9,443 nt of DNA from Candidatus Zixiibacteriota bacterium. GTDB taxonomy: Bacteria > Zixibacteria > MSB-5A5 > SM1-73. Of this stretch, positions 1-6,800 are shown one piece after another. Position 1 is the first letter of the stretch. Each line of letters starts with the position of its first letter. Position numbers and translations under genes: made by a program. The stretch lies in NCBI GenBank assembly GCA_029933635.1, contig JAOZNS010000098.1, positions 1 to 9,443 of the forward strand. Reading direction: 5' to 3'. A model generated the notes under the pieces. The model saw nothing but the letters and a program-made list of their open reading frames with translations. It made no database searches and was not told the DNA's origin.

Positions 1-3000
1 AGAGTCACCGCCAGCTTCCGGTTCATCGGATTGTCCTCGGCCAAAAGAATCCGAACCCTCCTGCGCCTTTCCTCCGCAATGGTATGCCTGGTGACGATGG
101 AGGTAGGCTTTTGTTTGATTTTGTCCTTCTGCCGGCTCAAGACGGTGCTGATGGTATCAAATAACTGAGATTGTTTGACCGGTTTTGTTAAATATCCGGC
201 ACAGTCCAAAGCTTCCAGTCGACTGGAATCTCCCGGCTCTCCGATGGAGGTAAGCATGATCACCGGTACCTCTCTGATTTTAGGATCAGCCTTTATGGCG
301 CGTAAAGTATCCTCCCCATCCATCTCAGGCATCTCCATATCCAGCAACACTAAATCGAATAGTTTCTCTTTATGAGCTGCTTTTTTCAACAGGTGGAGTG
401 CTTTGGCACCGCTTTGCACAGCTTCAGGAGAACACTTAAAGGACTCCAACATCTTTACCAAAATGGTCAGATTGGTCCGGTTATCATCCACAACCAGAAC
501 CCGCAAACCATTTATATCAGGTGGAACAGTTGGCAGAATTTCTTTGGGCTCCTTCTGCTTCTCGAAAGTTAGGGTAAACCAGAACCGACTCCCCTTCCCG
601 GGCTGGCTCTCCACCCCTATCTTTCCCCCCATCAGCTCAACCAAGCGCCTGGAGATGGATAAGCCCAGACCGGTCCCCCCATATTTGCGGGTGGTGGAAC
701 CATCCGCCTGAATGAAACTTTCAAAGATCTTTTTCTGCTTGTCCTTAGGAATACCTATTCCCGTGTCGGTGACCGAAAAAAGCAGGGTGGCACAATCTTT
801 GTTCTCCTCCTGAAGCTCAACCCGAATCACAACCTCACCCCTCTCGGTAAACTTGATGGCGTTTCCTCCTAAGTTAATTAGAATCTGCCTCAATCTTCCG
901 GGATCGCCTCGTAGAAAAGTGGGGACCTCAGGGGAGATCAAACAAGCCAGCTCAACCCTTTTGGTAGAGGCGCGATGGGCTAACGTATCAGCCATCCCCT
1001 CCACTGTAGCTCGGAGATCAAAATTGATCTTCTCCAGCTCAATCCGATCAGCCTCTATCTTGGAAAGATCCAGAATGTCATCCAGAAGCCCCAAAAGCGT
1101 ATAGGCACTATCTTTGACGATGTTCAGATACTCGCGTTGTTCATCAGTTAAATCGGTTTCCAAGGTTATACCAGTCATTCCGATGATGGCGTTCATGGGA
1201 GTGCGAATCTCATGGCTCATGTTGGCTAAGAATTGACTTTTGAGTCGGTTGGCTTCCTCCGCTTGTCTCTGGGCCTTACGTAGACTCTCAAATTGCCTGG
1301 CGGTGTGAATAGCAACTGCCGCCATGTTCCCTATGGTAAGAGTCAGATTAAGATCATCTTTAGAGAAACGGTTGTGTTTTTTTGTATGTCCCGCCAGCAT
1401 GATTGCCAGAACCTTATCGGTGGACTTAATGGGCACCCCAATTACCGCACGAACCGGAGGATGCCAATCTGGATAACCCATATAGCCCTTCTCTTGGGTA
1501 ACATCCTCTGTGAAGATCACCTTCCCAGAGGCGATGTGTCTCAAGATTCCCTGTCCCTTAACTTGGGTATTTGGGGGGATCCGTTCTGTAGGATAATTGG
1601 AGGAAAAAGCTTTGCCCACCATCCCAGTTTTTGGATCTAGCAGAGCAATAACTCCGACCTCTGCCCCGATTAACTGGCGTGTTCGATCTATAATGGTCTG
1701 GAGAAGCTGGTCTAAGTTCTTCATCCCTGCTACCTCAATGGCGATCTGATTGATGGCCTCCACGCGTCTTTGGCGTGTCATCAAAGCTTCCTCAACCAGC
1801 TTGAGCTTGGTGATGTCCTTGGCTATATGAACTACCGCCCGAACCTCTCCATCTTTATCCAGTATCGGCGACATGCTGATCCAAACAGGAAAACCAATAT
1901 AAGGATCATCTATCTCACAGCTGTGGGGCTTCTTGTCTCTCAATACCTCCTGAAAAGGACAGTTGGGATGATGATGATCGAGATTATGTAACAGTCTATA
2001 GCATTTTTCTCCAGCAGGCTTTTCCCCTTTCTTCTCACAGAAATCTTGGAATGCTCGATTCCCCTTGACAACGCTACCTTCTTTATCAGTAATAAAGACT
2101 AAATCTTGAATCGATGAAAAGGTTTCATCCCACTCTTGGGCCACCTTCTTTAGTTCTGCCTCCGATCGTTTACGTTTGGTGATGTCTTGGGCTACACATA
2201 CTATCCCTTCAATCTTCTCATCAGCTTTACGCATTACCGAAGCTGAAAAAGAGACAGGTATTTTCCTGCCATCTTTTGATAGATAGGTCTTCTCCACATT
2301 GCCGACAAAGCCCCTTTCAATCAGATCAACAAGCCCAGCTTTTTTGAACATTGGGTCCTCTCCCAATATCAGCATCATTGTTTGACCGATCAACTCCTCT
2401 TCTTTGTATCCTAAAAGATCACAGGTGGCTTGGTTCGCTCTCTGGATCGTCCCCTCAGGCGATAACACCACCAAAGGGTCGATCATGCTTTTAATAATGT
2501 TGTCGGTGTAATCACGGGCCGTAATCAAATCCTCCCTTGATTTCCTTAACTGTTCAAGCATGCTATTGAAAGAATCGGTAAGGACCTTTATCTCATCAGC
2601 TGTTTTTGTCTTTATCCTCCTTGATAAGTCATTTTCCCCCACAATCATTTGAGCGGTTCGCGAGACACGGGAAATTGGTTTTATTACGGTCTTTCGTAAA
2701 AAATAGTAAAGCAAAATCACGGTCATGGAAAATCCTAAAGCCATGAGCAACGTCATCATCATCGCTTTTGTTTTAATCGTCTGAAAGATGGGCTCCAAAG
2801 AAATAGTTGAGGAAAAGGCGGCTAAGGTGGTTCCCTCTCGGGCCTGGTGGCATAGAAGACATCGCCTTTCAACCTTTATAGGTGTGATATATTGTATAGC
2901 CCTTATATCCCTACCTTCTTTATTCACTATAACTTGACGCTGAACTATCTTCCCTGAAAGTGCCCTTTTCTCCATCTCATCTTTGGGGTATTGATGCTTC

Positions 3001-3332
3001 AACTGCTCGTATTTTCCCGCCTTTTCCTTGCTTTCGAAGATCTGCACGCTATCGGGATGGCGAATTAATCTGACCTCAAGTATGTTCTCTTTCTCTTTTT
3101 CTTTCATCTGTATGTCTACCAGCGTCTTGTGAATCAACTCCGGCTCAGGTAGACCCAGGGCCATGATCCTTGTCAGCCCATCCACCATCTCTCTGTTCAC
3201 AGACTCTATCCTGGATTCCGTCATCCTCAGTAGATGTTCTTTTTCTGAATGAATAACATAAAAACTCGTTATCCCCATAGTAAAGGAAACACAAACGATG
3301 ATGAGAAGAAGCATCTTTGTTGAGAGTCTCAT
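1..3332 (-). CDS. Hybrid sensor histidine kinase with periplasmic haem-c-type sensor domain (C-terminal end missing)
   Basis: One open frame of 1110 codons runs from ATG at 3332 off the left edge. The start is preceded by GAGGAGGGG about 6 nt upstream. Visible order: TM helix (about 7-29); periplasmic region with a CxxCH motif (C158, C161, H162), as in haem-c sensor domains of the Tll0287/DUF3365 kind; TM helix (about 189-211); HAMP (about 213-262); PAS (about 273-385); a Cys/His-containing PAS (about 393-515); GAF (about 529-680); HisKA with phosphoacceptor H707 in SHEIRTP; HATPase with N824 in the N box, D856 in DTGIGIP and a GGTGLGLSI box near 884-890; receiver 1 with D998 in LLDMEMPEMDG; and receiver 2 starting near 1091 (ILLAEDN), cut before its aspartate. 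It should autophosphorylate at His and relay to its own receivers. A further domain such as Hpt could lie beyond the edge. Redox or gas sensing is inferred from the CxxCH. No partner regulator is visible. Confidence 0.95.
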   Translation of the reverse strand, partial: MRLSTKMLLLIIVCVSFTMGITSFYVIHSEKEHLLRMTESRIESVNREMVDGLTRIMALGLPEPELIHKTLVDIQMKEKEKENILEVRLIRHPDSVQIFESKEKAGKYEQLKHQYPKDEMEKRALSGKIVQRQVIVNKEGRDIRAIQYITPIKVERRCLLCHQAREGTTLAAFSSTISLEPIFQTIKTKAMMMTLLMALGFSMTVILLYYFLRKTVIKPISRVSRTAQMIVGENDLSRRIKTKTADEIKVLTDSFNSMLEQLRKSREDLITARDYTDNIIKSMIDPLVVLSPEGTIQRANQATCDLLGYKEEELIGQTMMLILGEDPMFKKAGLVDLIERGFVGNVEKTYLSKDGRKIPVSFSASVMRKADEKIEGIVCVAQDITKRKRSEAELKKVAQEWDETFSSIQDLVFITDKEGSVVKGNRAFQDFCEKKGEKPAGEKCYRLLHNLDHHHPNCPFQEVLRDKKPHSCEIDDPYIGFPVWISMSPILDKDGEVRAVVHIAKDITKLKLVEEALMTRQRRVEAINQIAIEVAGMKNLDQLLQTIIDRTRQLIGAEVGVIALLDPKTGMVGKAFSSNYPTERIPPNTQVKGQGILRHIASGKVIFTEDVTQEKGYMGYPDWHPPVRAVIGVPIKSTDKVLAIMLAGHTKKHNRFSKDDLNLTLTIGNMAAVAIHTARQFESLRKAQRQAEEANRLKSQFLANMSHEIRTPMNAIIGMTGITLETDLTDEQREYLNIVKDSAYTLLGLLDDILDLSKIEADRIELEKINFDLRATVEGMADTLAHRASTKRVELACLISPEVPTFLRGDPGRLRQILINLGGNAIKFTERGEVVIRVELQEENKDCATLLFSVTDTGIGIPKDKQKKIFESFIQADGSTTRKYGGTGLGLSISRRLVELMGGKIGVESQPGKGSRFWFTLTFEKQKEPKEILPTVPPDINGLRVLVVDDNRTNLTILVKMLESFKCSPEAVQSGAKALHLLKKAAHKEKLFDLVLLDMEMPEMDGEDTLRAIKADPKIREVPVIMLTSIGEPGDSSRLEALDCAGYLTKPVKQSQLFDTISTVLSRQKDKIKQKPTSIVTRHTIAEERRRRVRILLAEDNPMNRKLAVT
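2847..2861 (-). other. CxxCH haem-c attachment motif in the kinase sensor domain
   Basis: Codons for Cys-Leu-Leu-Cys-His (residues 158-162) lie between the two predicted membrane helices, so the motif would face the periplasm, where cytochrome c maturation attaches haem. Known haem-c sensor domains of kinases and chemotaxis receptors place CxxCH in the same position. Haem attachment itself is inferred; a distal ligand cannot be chosen from sequence. Confidence 0.75.
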
Positions 3333-3426
3333 ATCAACCCCTCCTCTTTTATTCTAAAGTCTGGGAATATTCTCCTTCTGTTAAGTTTTTGAAGGAATTT
3401 TCTTGTAATTCGGCACCCCCTCTTAT

Positions 3427-3647
3427 AGACCGAAAAGGTCTTTTATATCCTTAAGCGATTTCCGCGTAAGCTACCAAGTTTGTTGAAAGGTTTCACTCTG
3501 AGGCCGAATAAGTTCCTGCGCCCCCATGCGCAATAAACTCCTCAACCATAGGGGAGGAACATTTAGCCCTACCACAAGATTCTTCACCGGTGTCTGAGTT
3601 TGACACTTGCCAAAACCCCTTGAAATTCATTTTCTTAAATAAGGCAA
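3427..3647. other. Cluster of short hairpins, possible structured RNA or dispersed repeat
   Basis: Consecutive inverted repeats: 3427-3431/3437-3441 (AGACC/GGTCT); 3450-3457/3463-3470 (8 bp with one mismatch); 3517-3521/3528-3532 (TGCGC/GCGCA); 3538-3541/3553-3556 (CTCC/GGAG); 3590-3594/3602-3606 (GTGTC/GACAC); and 3607-3611/3643-3647 (TTGCC/GGCAA). GTTCC at 3512-3516 can also pair with GGAAC at 3556-3560, enclosing two of them like a multibranch junction. Each stem is short and could be chance; the density is what stands out. I could not match it to a riboswitch, tmRNA, 6S or RNase P pattern. It could be a leader of the kinase transcript (minus), a free RNA, or a repeat. Confidence 0.3.
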
Positions 3648-3805
3648 ACGTCCCTTAGAAGCCCGACAATTTAAAGATTTTTTGATCACCACAATGAAAA
3701 CCATCGATAGTCTTTAACTTTTAGGAGATTTAAAAGGGACGGTAATTTAAAACCGGGGTATGGTTTCTTTCAGTTTCTCTTGCTTTAAAATATCTTTATG
3801 ATAAG

Positions 3806-3825
3806 GAACGTTAGTGGGGACGTTC
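3806..3825. repeat. Inverted repeat GAACGT/ACGTTC with G-rich loop, REP-like
   Basis: Perfect 6-bp arms (3806-3811 and 3820-3825) enclose an 8-nt loop ending in GGGG. The right arm includes the TGGGGACGTT motif that recurs at 3973-3982. Short hairpins with a GGGGACGTT core resemble REP sequences tied to tyrosine (Y1) transposases; that link is from general recollection and inference, as no transposase gene is in the window. Confidence 0.4.
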
Positions 3826-3982
3826 TGTTTTTTAAGTCGGCTGTGTAATCCGATACTTTAAAATATTCACCATTTGACTCGGAGTTCTCTCCTCCTGAAC
3901 CATTTCTATTAACTTGTTTTTTCTAGCTCTCATCTTAAAGTGGAAATAAAAGGGTAAGGTGAGTGCCCCTCTTGGGGACGTT
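3815..3982. repeat. Pair of direct TGGGGACGTT repeats bounding about 150 bp
   Basis: Identical 10-mers lie at 3815-3824 and 3973-3982. The right copy partly overlaps a CCCC-TCTT-GGGG hairpin (3966-3977). The enclosed DNA has no recognisable gene beyond a short open frame. This looks like the ends of a small non-autonomous or decayed element, or two solo REP units. Two 10-mers could also occur by chance, so confidence is limited. Confidence 0.35.
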
Positions 3983-4017
3983 ATCATTCTATGGCCATCA
4001 AGAATGATAAGATTCAC
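3832..4017 (-). CDS. Doubtful 61-codon frame overlapping the pdxA stop
   Basis: It starts with GTG at 4017-4015, overlapping the pdxA stop (4016-4014) as GTGA, an arrangement typical of translational coupling. The product would be about 61 residues, basic, without a recognisable motif, TM helix or signal peptide. Against it: the frame runs through the repeat-like DNA at 3815-3982, has a rare start, and has no Shine-Dalgarno of its own. Most likely it is read-through into a repeat; retained only because of the stop-start overlap. Confidence 0.18.
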   Translation of the reverse strand: MNLIILDGHRMITSPRGALTLPFYFHFKMRARKNKLIEMVQEERTPSQMVNILKYRITQPT

Positions 4018-5021
4018 CTGAAGGCTGGTTTTTTTACCATTTGCACAGCTAAAAGAATGGCGTTTATCATTCCTTCGGGATCAGCTTTTCCTTTTCCGGC
4101 AATATCCAGTGCGGTCCCGAAATCTGGAGAGGTGCGAACCACCGGCAAACCTATGGTGACGTTGACCGCCCCCCCTATTCCTCCCATCTTTATAGGAATC
4201 AGACCCTGATCGTGATACATGGCAAGGATGCAATCAAAACCTTTGGAGACCTCGGGAGAGAAGATGGTGTCGGAGGGGAATGGTCCGATGGCTTTTATTC
4301 TCCTCTTTTGTGCGGATTTGATTGCTGGGATAATATATTTTTTCTCCTCCGTTCCAAAAATTCCACCTTCACCGCAATGCGGATTTAAAGCACATACCCC
4401 GATGTTCGGGTTTTTTATGCCAAACAGTTTTTGTAAAGCATCATTGGTCAGCATTAATTTTTCTAATATCTTCTTTTTAGATAAAGACCGTGCCACCTCA
4501 GAAGAGGGAAGATGAGTGGTAACTAAGGCAACCTTGTATTTGCCGGAGACAAACATCATAGCGTAGTTACGGATGGCGCAAAGGTAAGCTAAAAGCTCGG
4601 TATGTCCGGGGAAATCATATCCAGCCAGCTTAAGCCCCTTTTTGGACAAAGGCGCGGTCACCACAGCATCTATCTGCTCCGATAGAGCGAATTGAGTGGC
4701 ACAAAAAACGGAGTCTGCTGCCATTTTTCCGGATAATTTTGTAATCTTGCCGACTTTTATCTTGGAGGGATCCACCTTGGTCGCGGCAAGCACATTTATG
4801 CCCTCCTTCAAACCTCTTACATCCTCTGCCCATACGACCTTTCTTATTGTTGCTTTTTTCAAGAATTTTTTGGCAACAGAAAGAATTATCGGATAAGAAC
4901 CGAACACCAAGGGATGGCAAAGGTTCATCACTTTCTTATTGGTAACCGCCTTGACCACCACCTCAGGTCCGATGCCGGCTGGATCCCCCATGGTGATTCC
5001 GATGATAGGTTTTTCTGGCAT
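4014..5021 (-). CDS. pdxA: 4-hydroxythreonine-4-phosphate dehydrogenase family protein (PdxA)
   Basis: 335 residues, the usual PdxA length (E. coli 329). PdxA oxidises 4-phosphooxy-L-threonine with NAD; the product decarboxylates and is joined with deoxyxylulose 5-phosphate by PdxJ to make pyridoxine 5'-phosphate in the cytosol. Seen: GDPAGIGPE (12-20), GHTE with H140 for substrate phosphate, and three divalent-metal ligands H170 (TTHLP), H215 (NPHCGEGG) and H270 (YHDQG), spaced exactly as E. coli H166/H211/H266. SDTIF near 250 and the C-terminal GLPVVRTSPDFGTA and IAGKGKAD are also family motifs. Where E. coli has DHGT this protein has DFGT; that His is not a metal ligand. The ATG at 5021 fits the family N-terminus although its Shine-Dalgarno is weak. 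Some PdxA homologues instead act on threonate or erythronate 4-phosphate; with no kinase gene for those acids next to it, the PLP role is favoured but not proven. It is divergent from the aldehyde dehydrogenase. Confidence 0.9.
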   Translation of the reverse strand: MPEKPIIGITMGDPAGIGPEVVVKAVTNKKVMNLCHPLVFGSYPIILSVAKKFLKKATIRKVVWAEDVRGLKEGINVLAATKVDPSKIKVGKITKLSGKMAADSVFCATQFALSEQIDAVVTAPLSKKGLKLAGYDFPGHTELLAYLCAIRNYAMMFVSGKYKVALVTTHLPSSEVARSLSKKKILEKLMLTNDALQKLFGIKNPNIGVCALNPHCGEGGIFGTEEKKYIIPAIKSAQKRRIKAIGPFPSDTIFSPEVSKGFDCILAMYHDQGLIPIKMGGIGGAVNVTIGLPVVRTSPDFGTALDIAGKGKADPEGMINAILLAVQMVKKPAFR

Positions 5022-5056
5022 GGTCAGACTCTAATTCTTATCCCAACTCTTTAAAC

Positions 5057-5069
5057 TTCCAATTTGGAA
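5057..5069. promoter_or_regulatory. Small palindrome upstream of pdxA, possible operator
   Basis: TTCCAA-T-TTGGAA is a perfect 6-bp dyad centred 42 nt upstream of the pdxA start, in the divergent region. The position would suit a repressor of pdxA. There is no second copy near the aldehyde dehydrogenase promoter. A 13-nt dyad can occur by chance in AT-rich DNA. Confidence 0.25.
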
Positions 5070-5112
5070 CAAAACTTAGCAGAAAAAAGAGGAAAAGCAA
5101 GAATAATTTGAC

Positions 5113-5162
5113 CTCCCGGTTGGAAACTATCACTTATGATGTTTCTCCAGGGAGTTTCTTTT
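5113..5162 (+). terminator. Imperfect hairpin followed by a T-rich run
   Basis: CTCCC (5113-5117) pairs with GGGAG (5150-5154), and GGAAAC (5122-5127) pairs with GTTTC(T)CC (5141-5148) with one bulge. TTTCTTTTT follows, as in an intrinsic terminator read on plus. No plus-strand gene lies upstream in the window and the aldehyde dehydrogenase promoter is downstream, so it may insulate against antisense transcription from pdxA, or mean nothing. Confidence 0.25.
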
Positions 5163-5199
5163 TATTTCATTTCTTCTGTCCTCCTCTTTATTTTGGCAC

Positions 5200-5227
5200 T
5201 TGACCAAAAGTTTTTTTGGGTTATATT
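5200..5227 (+). promoter_or_regulatory. Sigma70-like promoter of the aldehyde dehydrogenase gene
   Basis: TTGACC at 5200-5205 and TATATT at 5222-5227, each 5 of 6 to consensus, are separated by 16 nt. Transcription would start near 5234, giving a leader of about 30 nt before the ATG at 5264. The fit and position make it the best promoter in this part of the window. Confidence 0.6.
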
Positions 5228-5263
5228 GATCAAAAATTTAGAGTTATAGAAGAGAGGCATAAA

Positions 5264-6694
5264 ATGACGGAGGTTTACAAAATCCTTATTGGAGGCAGGT
5301 GGGAAAAGACAGCAGAACTCCTTGAGGTAACCAATAAATATTCCGGAGAGGTGATCGGATCGGTTCCGCTCGCCGATAAAAAAACCTTTGAAGAGGCAAT
5401 TAAGTCCGCTCAAGATGGATTTTCCCTCATCTCCGGCATGCCCGCCCACCAGCGCTCTAAAATCCTTCAGAAGACCTCTGAAGGAATAGAAGCACACAAA
5501 GATGAGCTGACCAGAACAATCGCCATTGAGGCGGGAAAGGCATGGAAGCATGCCAAGGCGGAGGTGGAGAGGGCAGTTCAGACCTTCAAATTTGCCTCTG
5601 AGGAGGCAAAATCCATTCATGGAGAGACGGTTCCCTTGGATGCTGCCGTGGGGGGAGAAAAGAGGATGGGATTTTATCTTCGTTTTCCTGTGGGACTCGT
5701 AGGAGCGATAACTCCTTTCAACTTCCCCCTGAATCTGGTAGCTCATAAAGTGGCACCAGCTATTGCCGCGGGGTGTGCCGTGGTGCTAAAACCTGCGTCT
5801 CTGACCCCGATTACCTCACTGAAATTGGGACAGATAATGATGGAAGCTGGCCTTCCGGATGGTGCTTTAAACATAATCATCGGCTCAGGCTCCACGGTGG
5901 GTAACTGGTTGGTCCTCGATGAGCGCATTGCCATGATCACTTTTACTGGAAGTCCACCGGTGGGAAGGAACATAAAAGAGAAATCAGGACTGAAAAAGGT
6001 TACCCTGGAGCTGGGTTCCAACTCGGCATGCATCATCGATGAGTCCGCCGATTTGAGTTTAGCCATACCCCGTTGCATTATCGGAAGCTTTGCCTATGCC
6101 GGGCAGGTCTGCATATCCGTGCAAAGAATTTATATCCATCGGAAAATATTTGATGAATTTGCTCAGCGATTCCTTGATAGGACCAAAGACCTCAAACTGG
6201 GGGATCCTCTGGATCCGCAAACTGATGTCGGACCCATGATTACAGAGGAAGATGCGCAAAGGACTGAAAGCTGGGTAAATGAAGCGGTCTCCGGTGGTGC
6301 GAAGATATTGATCGGGGGGAAAAGGGAAAAGAATTTCTATTATCCCACAGTTTTAACCAATGTGAAACCAGAGATGAAGGTGATGGTCAAAGAGATTTTC
6401 GCTCCTGTGGTCTGTTTCGTTCCCTTTGATAATTTCGAGGAGGCGGTGAGAATGGTGGACGATTCCATTTATGGCTTGCAAGCCGGCGTTTATACCTCAG
6501 ATATTGAAAAGGCTTTTCAGGCGATAAAGGGAATAAAGGTGGGGGGAGTGATAGTTAACGATGTCCCGACTTATCGGGCGGATCAGATGCCCTACGGGGG
6601 GGTAAAAGAATCAGGAATCGGAAGAGAAGGTTTAAAATATGCCATCGAGGAGATGACGGATATAAAGATGGTGGTTTTCAATTTACAGAAGTAA
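5264..6694 (+). CDS. NAD(P)-dependent aldehyde dehydrogenase, y4uC/ALDH21-like
   Basis: 476 residues, normal for the ALDH superfamily. It oxidises an aldehyde to the acid through a cysteine thiohemiacetal in the cytosol. Seen: oxyanion N153 in PFNFP, cofactor K176 in LKPAS, FTGS at 227-230, general base E249 in LELGSNS, nucleophile C283 in GQVCIS, E377 in KEIFAP, and the closing PYGGVKESGIGREG (443-456). LELGSNS together with YAGQVCISVQR and the END-like MPYGGVKESG resembles, from memory, the y4uC group related to plant ALDH21; GapN and lactaldehyde dehydrogenases are close relatives. The physiological aldehyde cannot be told. The ATG at 5264 has AGAGAGG upstream and suits the family start; an in-frame TTG at 5216 lies within the predicted promoter and is rejected. 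Divergent from pdxA, co-oriented with hutH. Confidence 0.93.
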   Translation: MTEVYKILIGGRWEKTAELLEVTNKYSGEVIGSVPLADKKTFEEAIKSAQDGFSLISGMPAHQRSKILQKTSEGIEAHKDELTRTIAIEAGKAWKHAKAEVERAVQTFKFASEEAKSIHGETVPLDAAVGGEKRMGFYLRFPVGLVGAITPFNFPLNLVAHKVAPAIAAGCAVVLKPASLTPITSLKLGQIMMEAGLPDGALNIIIGSGSTVGNWLVLDERIAMITFTGSPPVGRNIKEKSGLKKVTLELGSNSACIIDESADLSLAIPRCIIGSFAYAGQVCISVQRIYIHRKIFDEFAQRFLDRTKDLKLGDPLDPQTDVGPMITEEDAQRTESWVNEAVSGGAKILIGGKREKNFYYPTVLTNVKPEMKVMVKEIFAPVVCFVPFDNFEEAVRMVDDSIYGLQAGVYTSDIEKAFQAIKGIKVGGVIVNDVPTYRADQMPYGGVKESGIGREGLKYAIEEMTDIKMVVFNLQK

Positions 6695-6702
6695 CCCGAG
6701 TT

Positions 6703-6728
6703 GCGTCGGGACTTTGAAGTCCCGATGC
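6703..6728 (+). terminator. Strong hairpin just after the aldehyde dehydrogenase stop
   Basis: Arms 6703-6714 and 6717-6728 pair over 12 positions with one G-U, leaving only TG at the centre. The core TCGGGACTT/AAGTCCCGA is perfect. It begins 9 nt after the stop and is followed by a short T-rich stretch (6729-6731), so it may end or stabilise the transcript. It is also the first of three adjacent hairpins that may be one repeat element. Confidence 0.55.
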
Positions 6729-6778
6729 TTTCGCTTGGAGCGGGAGTGATTGAGTCGGATAACAATATCCCGACTCAA
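6703..6778. repeat. Composite of three back-to-back hairpins, REP-like element
   Basis: Hairpin 1 is 6703-6728. Hairpin 2 pairs 6728-6735 with 6739-6746 (8 bp, two G-U, TGG loop). Hairpin 3 pairs TTGAGTCGG (6750-6758) with CCGACTCAA (6770-6778). In hairpin 3 one extra G after 6758 would extend the arms to TGAGTCGGGATA/TATCCCGACTCA, so the left arm looks to have lost a base. Hairpins 1 and 3 share the TCGGGA/TCCCGA core. Nearly all 76 nt are paired, which is typical of dispersed REP/BIME-type repeats; a leader of hutH is the alternative. Confidence 0.5.
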
Positions 6779-6784
6779 AAGCGT

Positions 6785-6793
6785 AAGGAAGGG
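6785..6793 (+). promoter_or_regulatory. hutH: Shine-Dalgarno that fixes the hutH start
   Basis: AAGGAAGGG lies 7 nt before the ATG at 6801. It begins 7 nt after the end of the last upstream hairpin, so the site stays single-stranded if that hairpin forms. Confidence 0.6.
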
Positions 6794-6800
6794 CAGACAG

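Larger units (their letters stand above)
3333..4013. other. Non-coding gap between the kinase and pdxA
   Basis: About 680 bp without a convincing gene. Frames are short and repeatedly stopped on both strands. It holds the kinase Shine-Dalgarno (3334-3345, minus), a run of short hairpins (3427-3647), an AT-rich stretch (about 3650-3800) and a TGGGGACGTT repeat pair (3815-3982). A short frame overlapping the end of pdxA is listed separately with low confidence. No clear promoter for the kinase was found; a TAGAAT-like -10 is present on minus just upstream, but without a matching -35. Confidence 0.6.

Noticed and set aside
175..1991. Several plus-strand open frames across the first 2 kb
   Set aside because: They lie opposite the long kinase frame, whose motifs are continuous on minus; none has a motif or Shine-Dalgarno.
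3465..3615. Minus-strand reading of the hairpin cluster as a short peptide of about 50 codons
   Set aside because: No start codon with a Shine-Dalgarno, and the base pairing explains the sequence at least as well.
3750..3766. AAACC/GGTTT hairpin as a pdxA terminator
   Set aside because: Only 5 AT-rich base pairs with a 7-nt loop and an interrupted T run on minus; too weak to list.
5216..5263. TTG start giving a 492-residue aldehyde dehydrogenase
   Set aside because: It lies between the -35 and -10 of the predicted promoter and lacks a Shine-Dalgarno; the ATG at 5264 fits the family.
5162..5746. A 194-codon minus frame opposite the aldehyde dehydrogenase start
   Set aside because: It is antisense to the conserved N-terminal half of the enzyme and covers its promoter; composition is that of a shadow frame.
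6750..6800. TTG start giving a 515-residue HutH
   Set aside because: It falls within a hairpin arm and adds 17 residues not expected in histidases; ATG 6801 has a proper Shine-Dalgarno and gives standard residue numbering.
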